Assembly: GCA_965603355.1 (NCBI GenBank)
Contig: CBFDCQ010000095.1
Coordinates: 1-11,547 of the forward strand
DNA length: 11,547 nucleotides
From: CBFDCQ01 sp965603355
GTDB taxonomy: Bacteria; Hydrogenedentota; CAZGCA01; CBFDCQ01
Direction of reading: 5' to 3'
The notes below the pieces were generated by a model. That model saw only the letters and a program-made list of their open reading frames with translations. It made no database searches and was not told where the DNA came from. Made by a program: the position numbers and the translations under genes. Shown piece by piece: positions 1-6,372 of this stretch (position 1 is the stretch's first letter; every line of letters starts with the position of its first letter).

Positions 1-18
1 CCGACGGGATGGAGACAG

Positions 19-252
19 ATGATGGCGCAAACGTTCAAGGTAACTGAAATAACGGCCGGCTACCATCCGGCGGGGTATCGGATCGACAGTAACGCTTCAC
101 CTATGGACATTTACACGAAATGGGAGATTACAGCTGACGGCCAGTGGGTTAATCCGCAACCGGTCTGTTTCGATTCACTGCCGCAAGAAGGGTGGCAAAA
201 GACGGACGGGTTCGACTGGAACGAGAGGTCCGGTGCAACGGACACGGCTTGA
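19..252 (+). CDS. Small hypothetical protein, Trp-rich, unknown function
   Basis: I do not recognise this 77 aa protein. It is soluble-looking, with no signal peptide or membrane segment, and is acidic and aromatic-rich (five Trp, several Tyr and Phe). It has a run of short polar stretches such as KWEITADGQWVNPQP and a single Cys near residue 50. Two ATG codons are adjacent at 19 and 22. GGAG at 11-14 lies 4 nt before the first and 7 nt before the second, so the ATG at 22 (76 aa) is the better-spaced start. The gene ends 31 nt before the methyltransferase start, on the same strand, so it is probably co-transcribed with it. The composition looks like a small beta-rich domain. That is only an impression and no function is proposed. 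Confidence 0.6.
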   Translation: MMAQTFKVTEITAGYHPAGYRIDSNASPMDIYTKWEITADGQWVNPQPVCFDSLPQEGWQKTDGFDWNERSGATDTA

Positions 253-283
253 AAAGGCTCGCTTGGGCGTGTGAGGGCAGGAT

Positions 284-844
284 TTGCAGTCTTCGAACAA
301 CTATTACGACAGAATCAAACCGCGTATGTATCTACGAATAGGCAGAACGTTGCGGGTAGCGCACCGTGTTGTGGATTTCGGCTGCGGTTCATGCGAGCTG
401 GTGCGGTTCCTGAGGGACGCGTACCGCCAGCGCGTAACGGGAATAGACACCTCCGAAGAGAACTTTCCGGGCGACGGCCGTCGGAGTCGCGGGCGTGGTC
501 AAACAAAATGCGTTAAAGCCGATGCAACGGACGTCGGTTTCATTCGCGGCGGTACGGTGGACGCGGTGGTTTCGATGTGGTCGCTGCATGAGATGGACGA
601 GCCGGACCGCGTGCTGGGTGAGGCGTACCGAATCTTACGGCCCGGCGGCAAGATCCTGATCGTGGACTTTCCGCGCGACTCGCTAGCGCAACGGCTCTGG
701 AACGAAGATTACTACACCGTCGAGGAGATCGATTTGATGATGAATGAAGCGGGATTCTCTGACGTGACGGCAAAAACCATCGAACGTCGCCAAGTCATCT
801 GGGCCGAGGGGTTTCGACCATCTAGCGAAAGGAGCTGCACATGA
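284..844 (+). CDS. Short class I SAM-dependent methyltransferase (type 11-like)
   Basis: This 186 aa protein carries the class I methyltransferase core. Motif I is VVDFGCGSC at about residues 29-37, the acidic residue after strand 2 is in VTGIDTS (D55), and a motif III/IV-like DAVVSMWSLHEM lies at about 93-104. The post-motif segment RILRPGGKILIVDF at about 116-129 is typical of UbiE/type 11 enzymes. The likely start is TTG at 284, with GAGG at 273-276 seven nt upstream. An in-frame ATG at 326 (residue 15) would still leave motif I intact but has no good ribosome site. The substrate cannot be read from the sequence. The stop TGA (842-844) overlaps the ATG of the CooC-like gene (841-843), so the two are translationally coupled, and a job tied to corrinoid or nickel metabolism is possible. 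The N-terminal region before motif I is short for the family. Confidence 0.8.
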   Translation: MQSSNNYYDRIKPRMYLRIGRTLRVAHRVVDFGCGSCELVRFLRDAYRQRVTGIDTSEENFPGDGRRSRGRGQTKCVKADATDVGFIRGGTVDAVVSMWSLHEMDEPDRVLGEAYRILRPGGKILIVDFPRDSLAQRLWNEDYYTVEEIDLMMNEAGFSDVTAKTIERRQVIWAEGFRPSSERSCT

Positions 845-1689
845 AAATCTGTGTGTGCGGAAAGGGTGGTACCGGCAAAAGCACCGTCGTGATGCTTCTG
901 GCCCACGAACTCGCCCGACGCGGGAAAGAACTTGTCGTAATAGATTCAGACGAATCGAACGCAGGGTTGTATCGGATGCTGGGTCTGCGGCGGTCGCCGC
1001 GCTCCTTGATCGAGCTTGCCGGCGGCAAGAAGAAAGTCATGCCTCTGATGCGCGGTAAACCCGTTGTGTCTGCAATACCTGAGGACAAAGCGCGGATTCT
1101 GATGCAGTCGCAAATCCGGGTCGCCGATCTGCCGCCCGAGTTTGTGGCCTGCAACGAAGGATGTTGCCTAATAGTAGTCGGTAAGATACATCAGGCGTTA
1201 GAAGGATGCGCGTGTCCGATGGGCGTCCTGACACGGGAGTTCCTCAAACGGTTGCATCTCAGCGCAGACGAGATGGCGATAGTCGACATGGAAGCCGGTA
1301 TTGAGCATTTCGGTCGCGGTATTGAAACGAGCGTTGACGCCGTCATAGTCGTCGTGGAACCGTCGTTCGAGTCAATCGCCACAGCCGAGCGAATCAAAGA
1401 GCTGGCGACGGATGCCGGAGCGCGGTTTGCCGGCGTTATCGTGAACAAGGTGTCCACGGGCCAAATGGAAAGACATGTCGTATCCGAGCTGAAAACGAGG
1501 CGCATCGACGTGCTGGGAGTGATCAGTCATCATTGGCAGATCGCAGACGCCGCGCTGATAGGTCAGACATTGAAAGGGTTGAAATGTGCGGAGGGACCGC
1601 CGTATGCGGAAGAAATGGTGCCGATAGTGGACGCGTTGGCGGAGTTTGCGCTCTCTCAACAGCATGCGACTGCTATGCGGGATGTTTGA
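841..1689 (+). CDS. cooC: CooC-type P-loop ATPase (CODH/ACS or corrinoid maturation)
   Basis: This 282 aa protein belongs to the SIMIBI/MinD class. The deviant Walker A motif GKGGTGKS is at residues 7-14, followed by VVIDSDES at 32-39 and the CooC signature around IVDMEAGIEHFGRG (147-160). The CxC pair C123/C125 in EGCACPMG matches the CxC through which CooC dimers bind metal in Ni insertion into carbon monoxide dehydrogenase. That role is known for the family and is inferred here. Extra cysteines at C104, C108 and C109 lie just before the CxC and may add metal ligands. The gene overlaps the upstream methyltransferase by 4 nt and is followed 20 nt later by a CooT-like gene. The product is cytosolic. 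No CODH or ACS subunit is in the window, so the client could also be another Ni or corrinoid enzyme. The family call is firm; the client is unknown. Confidence 0.92.
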   Translation: MKICVCGKGGTGKSTVVMLLAHELARRGKELVVIDSDESNAGLYRMLGLRRSPRSLIELAGGKKKVMPLMRGKPVVSAIPEDKARILMQSQIRVADLPPEFVACNEGCCLIVVGKIHQALEGCACPMGVLTREFLKRLHLSADEMAIVDMEAGIEHFGRGIETSVDAVIVVVEPSFESIATAERIKELATDAGARFAGVIVNKVSTGQMERHVVSELKTRRIDVLGVISHHWQIADAALIGQTLKGLKCAEGPPYAEEMVPIVDALAEFALSQQHATAMRDV

Positions 1690-1709
1690 AGATAGAGGAG
1701 ATGAGGCAA

Positions 1710-1925
1710 ATGTGTCTTGCGGAAGTTTACTTAACGGACCGGCAACATACGGGCACCGGCGAACTGGTTCTTGCCGACGTGGCGCACATCGAATGTGAAC
1801 AGGATGAACTTTTAGTAAGCACAATGCTTGGAGAAACCAAGGTCGTTCGCGGCGAGATTCTCTCGGTGGATTTTATCAACAGCACCGTGACTCTTCGGCC
1901 GAGAGAAGGCGCGAAGAATGCGTGA
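1710..1925 (+). CDS. CooT-like nickel-binding miniprotein
   Basis: This 71 aa protein begins MCLAEVYLTD, the hallmark N-terminus of the CooT family, in which the cysteine after the initiator Met (C2) takes part in Ni(II) binding by the dimer. The rest is a small beta-rich fold with the pattern seen in relatives: a VAHIECEQDELLVS strand region, then GETKVVRGEILSVDF, then TVTL near the end. The frame is open further upstream, but ATG at 1710 is chosen because GAGGAG at 1695-1700 sits 9 nt before it and the family starts at MC. An ATG at 1701 directly abuts that site and would hide C2. It sits between cooC and the RACE activator, consistent with nickel handling for a CODH/ACS-like client. The role is inferred from family and position. 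Confidence 0.85.
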   Translation: MCLAEVYLTDRQHTGTGELVLADVAHIECEQDELLVSTMLGETKVVRGEILSVDFINSTVTLRPREGAKNA

Positions 1926-1949
1926 GCGGAAACGCAACATCAATCTCGC

Positions 1950-4142
1950 ATGCACCCGACGAAAGCGGTTGAATACATGATTGGCGAGCACAATATGGAC
2001 GCTGGAAAAGACAGCAGAACAGGTGAGGACACGTATTTGTGTCAGAAAACCGGAAAACGGATCCCAAAGGATACGCCGCGTTGCCCGAAACCGGAAGACG
2101 CGTGCAAGTACCGACTCGACTGCATCATCTATGCTTTACATAAAGACGCGCAACGTTCGACGCGGAGCGTCCGAAACGGAATTGAACACACAGTAACCTT
2201 TCTGCCGGGCCGGGTATCGGCTGTTGCTGACAACTCCGAGACCTTGCTGGATGTTGCTCGCCGTGCTGGGATTCACATCACTTCACCGTGCGGCGGTGAA
2301 GGTCAATGTGGTAAATGCAAAGTCATTGTGCGAGAAGGAAAAGCGGACTGCCCTGCCAACCAGCACCTCATGGAAGACGAGCGCCGTGAGGGCTATGTAC
2401 TTGCCTGCCAGACTCGGGTTTTGGGCGATGTTACAGTGGATGTCCCACCCGAGGCGCGCGACGAAAACGTTCAAACGGTCGGTGACGAAGTCTCTCTTAT
2501 AGACTTTGATGGAAGTTCCGACATTCAGACTATGATTGCCGACCTCGATGTGCCTGAGTTAGAGCCGATTGTGAAAGGCTTCCTTGTCCGCGTGAAACCG
2601 CCTTCTCTTGAAGAGCCGACCGGTGACCTCGAACGTGTCTGTAGAAACGTGGCTGAGCAGGCAGGAATAAAATGCTCCGGGGCCTGTTTGTCAACCTTGC
2701 GACAGTTACCGAATCTGTTGCGCACATACGATTGGCAGGCAACCGTCTACGCACAAATGCTGGATGGTACCGCCCGTGCCATCAATGCTGCGCGGCCCCT
2801 GAACCGGCCCAATTACGGCCTTGCCATCGATATCGGTACGACTACGATCATGGTACAGATGGTAGATCTCGACTCTGGACAGATCATAGGTACCCGGGGC
2901 ACACTCAACAGCCAGGCCGGCTATGGTGAAGATGTCCTTACGCGCATCATTCACGCGTGCCGTGGCCGACAGGGATTAGAAACATTGCATAGCCTAGTCG
3001 TCAACACTATGAACAGACTCCTTCGCGAGCTTTATCAGACGCACGAGTGCGAGCCCACTGATGTACGCTGTGCGGTGTGTGCCGGCAATAGCACCATGAC
3101 ACATCTGTTTCTAGGCATCGCGCCGTGTGCTATCCGGCAGGAACCGTTCGTTTCAGTGACGAATTTTCCGCCGCCGGTGCGTGCCGGTGAAGTGGAACTC
3201 GATATCCTTCAGGAAGCGCCGATTGTGTGCGTTCCGGGCGTCAGCGGATATGTCGGCGGTGACATCACCGCCGGCGCCCTGGCTACCGGGATCTTCAGCG
3301 AAGAGGAGCCATGTGTCCTGATGGACGTGGGAACCAACGGCGAAATAGTGATCGGCAACCGCGACTGGTTAATCTGTTGCGCTTCCTCGGCAGGCCCGGC
3401 GTTCGAGGGCGGTGGTGTCCGGTGCGGGATGAGGGCCGCGACCGGCGCCATTCAGAAAGTCCGGGTTGATGATGACACAGGCATGCCGCACGTTGAGACG
3501 ATCGATAACGCGCCGGCACGTGGAATTTGCGGCTCGGGACTTATCGACGCGATCGCAGAACTTCTTAAGGCCGGTATGATTGACCGGTCCGGCAAGTTTG
3601 CAGCACAGGCTCCAGCAGATCTCATCCGAGAGACCGACGAGGGAGACGAGTTGATTCTTGTACCCCGCAAACGAGCAGGTGTCGACCATGATATCGTCAT
3701 AACTGAAAATGATATCGCACACGCAATACGCTCAAAGGGCGCGATCTTTACGGCAATGTGCATTCTAACGGAGAAAGTTGGGTTGTCCTTTCACGAAGTG
3801 AGCAGGTTGTACATTGCCGGCGGCTTCGGCAACTACCTTAACCTGCGCAACGCTGTGACCATCGGCCTTCTGCCGGATTTACCGCGCGAGCGATTCCGGT
3901 TCGTAGGCAACGCGTCGTTACAAGGAGCCAAGATGGCCTTGTTGGCCCGGGAGAATATCGAACGGTTAACCGAAATAGCTCGCAATATGACATATGTGGA
4001 ACTCAGCATGGAACCGCGATTCATGGACCGGTACGTCGCGTCGCTTTTTCTCCCTCATACTGACGAAACCCTTTTCCCGTCGGTTATTGAAGAAGTTTCG
4101 GAGGCAACATTGATTAGCGAAGACCAGCCAAACATACAGTGA
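1950..4142 (+). CDS. RACE-type reductive activator of corrinoid enzymes, [2Fe-2S] plus ASKHA ATPase, with a Cys-rich N-terminal extension
   Basis: This 730 aa protein has the RACE layout: proteins that use ATP and a low-potential electron to return Co(II) corrinoid to Co(I). A [2Fe-2S] domain covers about residues 78-165, with C114, C120, C123 and C153 (SPCGGEGQCGKC...LACQ). A linker region follows to about 285. The C-terminal ASKHA/DUF4445-type ATPase region shows AIDIGTTT (D294), PGVSGYVGGDITAG (429-442), MDVGTNGEIVIG (D459), GICGSGLIDA (525-534) and YIAGGFGNY (621-629). Unusually, about 70 residues precede the ferredoxin domain, with C31, C45, C52 and C58 in a basic, Pro-rich setting. Start choice is uncertain: the ATG at 1950 has no good ribosome site, and the ATG codons at 1977 and 1995 are alternatives. 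GGCGAG at 1983-1988 gives 1995 some support, and all keep the four Cys. The stop overlaps the next frame (GTGA). Confidence 0.93.
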   Translation: MHPTKAVEYMIGEHNMDAGKDSRTGEDTYLCQKTGKRIPKDTPRCPKPEDACKYRLDCIIYALHKDAQRSTRSVRNGIEHTVTFLPGRVSAVADNSETLLDVARRAGIHITSPCGGEGQCGKCKVIVREGKADCPANQHLMEDERREGYVLACQTRVLGDVTVDVPPEARDENVQTVGDEVSLIDFDGSSDIQTMIADLDVPELEPIVKGFLVRVKPPSLEEPTGDLERVCRNVAEQAGIKCSGACLSTLRQLPNLLRTYDWQATVYAQMLDGTARAINAARPLNRPNYGLAIDIGTTTIMVQMVDLDSGQIIGTRGTLNSQAGYGEDVLTRIIHACRGRQGLETLHSLVVNTMNRLLRELYQTHECEPTDVRCAVCAGNSTMTHLFLGIAPCAIRQEPFVSVTNFPPPVRAGEVELDILQEAPIVCVPGVSGYVGGDITAGALATGIFSEEEPCVLMDVGTNGEIVIGNRDWLICCASSAGPAFEGGGVRCGMRAATGAIQKVRVDDDTGMPHVETIDNAPARGICGSGLIDAIAELLKAGMIDRSGKFAAQAPADLIRETDEGDELILVPRKRAGVDHDIVITENDIAHAIRSKGAIFTAMCILTEKVGLSFHEVSRLYIAGGFGNYLNLRNAVTIGLLPDLPRERFRFVGNASLQGAKMALLARENIERLTEIARNMTYVELSMEPRFMDRYVASLFLPHTDETLFPSVIEEVSEATLISEDQPNIQ

Positions 4143-4150
4143 GGAAGCTC

Positions 4151-4789
4151 ATGTCCGAGTTCGTTTCATTCAAGGGACGCAGCATCGTCTCCTGTGGCAC
4201 GATGCGTCAGGAGATCGAACGACTGCGCCGCTCAGGACTTCTGGATGTGGACAGGGTTCTCTATGCAGCGCCCGGTCTCCACGAATGGCCGTGGGAATAT
4301 GAAAAACAAGTTACCCGCAGACTTCAGGACGCACAGAAGGTGGCCGGGCACGTGATTGTCGTATACGGAGCACGGTGTTTCGTTGACACCTCGAAGCCCG
4401 AACGGGTCACCGACACGCTGATCCGAGAGCAGAACGTGAATGCGGTCCGAATAAAGGCGGCAAACTGTGTTGACATGCTGGCGAGTCAAGAGGAACGGGA
4501 ACGGATACGCGGATCGCAGAAAGTACACTGGCTCACGCCAGGATGGCTTAAACACTGGGATTTCATTTTCAAGGATTGGGACATCGGCAAATTCAATGAG
4601 ATGTTTCCCCGTCATGACAAAGCTATTGTGCTGGACGCCCTCGGTTACTACGACCAATTGATGCTCGAGTCGCCCGAACGAATTCTTTGGATATCGGACA
4701 TGATGAACCTGCCGTTGGAATCCTATTCAATTTCGCTCGATCGGTTAAGGGGGTTGCTGACGGCTGCGAGGGACGAGGATGGTCGTTGA
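4151..4789 (+). CDS. DUF1638-family protein
   Basis: The frame opens at GTG 4139, but ATG 4151 is preferred because GAGG at 4141-4144 lies 6 nt before it, giving 212 aa. The sequence follows the DUF1638 pattern as I know it: an early Cys-Gly (SCGTM, C15), LHEWPWEYEKQ (43-53) near the usual L-H-x-x-P site, a VIVVYGARCF strand (C76), ANCVDMLAS (C106) and LTPGWLKHW (128-136). The three cysteines C15, C76 and C106 sit where family members keep theirs, which suggests metal or corrinoid-associated chemistry; the biochemical function of DUF1638 is not established to my knowledge. Family members are often found next to corrinoid methyltransferase and activator genes, and this one directly follows the RACE gene, so a role in that system is a reasonable inference. 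There is no signal peptide or membrane segment. Confidence 0.8.
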   Translation: MSEFVSFKGRSIVSCGTMRQEIERLRRSGLLDVDRVLYAAPGLHEWPWEYEKQVTRRLQDAQKVAGHVIVVYGARCFVDTSKPERVTDTLIREQNVNAVRIKAANCVDMLASQEERERIRGSQKVHWLTPGWLKHWDFIFKDWDIGKFNEMFPRHDKAIVLDALGYYDQLMLESPERILWISDMMNLPLESYSISLDRLRGLLTAARDEDGR

Positions 4790-4803
4790 AGGTGCGCTGA
4801 TGT

Positions 4804-4845
4804 GAGGAGAACCCGCATGGCAGGTTGTATCACAAGAGGAGAACC
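4804..4845 (+). repeat. Duplicated ribosome-binding segment (GAGGAGAACC x2)
   Basis: The 10-mer GAGGAGAACC occurs at 4804-4813 and again at 4836-4845, 32 nt apart. Each copy is followed by an ATG: 4817 (7 nt after GAGGAG) and 4851 (9 nt after). The second copy is the ribosome site of the flavoprotein gene, and the first serves a 13-codon ORF. The arrangement may be a local duplication of the start region. Confidence 0.6.
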
Positions 4846-4858
4846 GAGATATGGATAA
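4817..4858 (+). CDS. Possible 13-aa leader ORF overlapping the flavoprotein start
   Basis: An ATG at 4817 with a strong GAGGAG site 7 nt upstream opens a 13-codon frame (MAGCITRGEPRYG). Its TAA at 4856-4858 lies just inside the flavoprotein gene, which starts at 4851 in another frame. Ribosomes translating it would end on top of the downstream start, so it could couple or tune translation of that gene. The peptide resembles nothing I know. The ORF could simply be a by-product of a duplicated ribosome site. Confidence 0.3.
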   Translation: MAGCITRGEPRYG

Positions 4859-6212
4859 GGTCGAAAGAATCGTTGTTATCGGGTGTGCGGGGGTCGGCGG
4901 GCCGGCGGCAATGATGGCTAAAACGCTTGCGCCGGAGGTCGAGGTGACGGTTATTCGGGAAGAAGAGAATTTCGTGACGCGGTGTGCGACACCGTATATC
5001 GCCAGCGGCGATGTCACGGTGGACTCGTCTGTAAAAGATGATGGCATACTCGCGGACAAAGGCATAAGACTGGTGGACGAAAGGGCGACCCGCATTGACA
5101 GAGCTGCAAAGCAGGTGGTTGCGGCAGACGGAAATAGCTATGGCTATGACAAACTTGTCCTTGCTGCTGGAGCGAGAACTGTCGTACCGCCGATAGAAGG
5201 AGCTGATTTGAAAGGTGTGTATGTGCTACGTACCAGCCGTGATGCAACGAATATCCTGCAATGGATAAACGACAGATGTGTAAGACAGACCATTGTAATC
5301 GGCGCTGGAGCGGTTGGGCTCGAAATCGCATATCTTCTCGCATCGAAACAGATCAAGGTTTGCGTCATCGAAATGCTCGATCATGTATTGCCGATGACGT
5401 TCGACCCGGATATGAGCGAACAAATCGAGCGATATCTGACGGACAGACATCTTGAGCTGAGATTGAGCACGAAGGTCGAGGCAGTGCTGGGTTCGCAGGA
5501 GGTGGAAGGAGTCGAGCTATCAACAGGGGAAAGGCTCGATGCGCAGATGATAATCGTGGGTGCCGGGCTGCGGTGCAATACCGAATTGGCGCGGGAAGCG
5601 GAAATCAAGATCGGGAACCGCGGCGTGAAAGTGAACGAATACTTGCAGACGTCTGACCCGGACATCTACGCTGCCGGCGACCTGATCGAGTACGAAAGCG
5701 CTATAACCGGCAAGCCTGTACTCGGCCAAATACGGCCGAATGCGGTGATTGGCGGCAGGGTGATCGCCAAGAATATACTGGGATACCGAGTGAAGTTCCC
5801 GCCGTTGGTGAACAGTTTTGCCACAACACTGTTCGATCTCGCGGTTGCATCGGCTGGCATCACCGAGTCTGCAGCGAAGGCGGAGGGGATCGTTGTGGTT
5901 AGCGCCAAGAAAGATGCGATGAGCAAACATTCGATGTTGAAAGGGAAAAAACCCTATACAGTTAAACTCATCTTCAGTAAAGACGATGCACGGATAATAG
6001 GCGGCCAAATTGTCAGCTCGAGCGAATGCCCGGCCAGGTATATTGACGTGATTGCCCTCGCTATAAGATCGAAGCTGACCGCCCTCGACCTGGCGACGTT
6101 CCGGTGCGCCGGTCAGCCGGAAATGTCGCCGGAACCGAGTGCGGAACCTATATCCATAGCGGCGGACCAGGCCTTTCGGGAGCTATACGAACCGGCCCGT
6201 GACACAGATTAG
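4851..6212 (+). CDS. FAD-dependent pyridine nucleotide-disulfide oxidoreductase (NADH oxidase/CoA-disulfide reductase family)
   Basis: This 453 aa protein has the complete three-domain layout. The FAD-binding site is IGCAGVGG at about residues 10-17. C45 (FVTRCATPY) is at the position of the single redox cysteine of NADH oxidases and CoA-disulfide reductases. A second dinucleotide site, VIGAGAVGLE (149-158), binds NAD(P)H. The FAD-contacting DIYAAGDLIE (D277) is at 271-280, and the dimerisation domain follows from about 325. The C-terminus departs from the usual YAPP-type ending: it reads CAGQPEMSPEPSAEP (419-433). Start ATG 4851 has GAGGAG 9 nt upstream. Lying after the RACE and DUF1638 genes, it may pass electrons from NAD(P)H towards the activator's [2Fe-2S] centre; that is inference. 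Plain NADH oxidase or disulfide reductase activity remains possible. The family call is firm; the acceptor is unknown. Confidence 0.9.
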   Translation: MDKVERIVVIGCAGVGGPAAMMAKTLAPEVEVTVIREEENFVTRCATPYIASGDVTVDSSVKDDGILADKGIRLVDERATRIDRAAKQVVAADGNSYGYDKLVLAAGARTVVPPIEGADLKGVYVLRTSRDATNILQWINDRCVRQTIVIGAGAVGLEIAYLLASKQIKVCVIEMLDHVLPMTFDPDMSEQIERYLTDRHLELRLSTKVEAVLGSQEVEGVELSTGERLDAQMIIVGAGLRCNTELAREAEIKIGNRGVKVNEYLQTSDPDIYAAGDLIEYESAITGKPVLGQIRPNAVIGGRVIAKNILGYRVKFPPLVNSFATTLFDLAVASAGITESAAKAEGIVVVSAKKDAMSKHSMLKGKKPYTVKLIFSKDDARIIGGQIVSSSECPARYIDVIALAIRSKLTALDLATFRCAGQPEMSPEPSAEPISIAADQAFRELYEPARDTD

Positions 6213-6372
6213 CGTTATCCAGCAAGGAGCAAAGGGATCGAGAAAGACGGGGATGGGGTCCCAGATGGGCAACACCTGGCGGTCTGCACGAAACAGGCTG
6301 GTATTTGTTCCGGATGCCCGGCAAAGAGGAGCTTGAAGAACGAATGGCTTTTGGCTACTGAGGAAGTAACAT
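6213..6372 (+). other. 160-nt spacer before ptsI with a diverged repeat and small ORFs
   Basis: No convincing gene lies here. Two nested frames are worth recording: one from ATG 6253 or 6265 to TGA 6334-6336, and one ending LFRMPGKEELEERMAFGY before TGA 6359-6361. The second has no ribosome site before its ATG at 6314. The last part resembles the segment upstream of the DUF6132-like frame (see the repeat entries). TGAGGAAG at 6359-6366 is the ribosome site of ptsI. I see no clear promoter and no terminator hairpin with a T-run. Confidence 0.5.
6304..6349 (+). repeat. Diverged 46-nt repeat, copy A
   Basis: This segment aligns without gaps to 9537-9582, with 39 of 46 bases identical, including the 17-mer ttgaagaacgaatggct (6333-6349) and GAGGAG (6326-6331). 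Both copies contain GAGGAG, 12 nt, then ATGGCT. Mismatches are mostly at first and second codon positions in the shared frame, so a conserved protein segment is not strongly indicated. Confidence 0.55.

Noticed and set aside
271..516. Plus-strand frame overlapping the first methyltransferase
   Set aside because: It has Arg/Gly-rich random composition, in a different frame from clear methyltransferase motifs.
1533..1709. Upstream extension of the CooT-like frame into the CooC gene
   Set aside because: The family starts at Met-Cys, and the ribosome site at 1695-1700 fits ATG 1710. The extension only shadows cooC.
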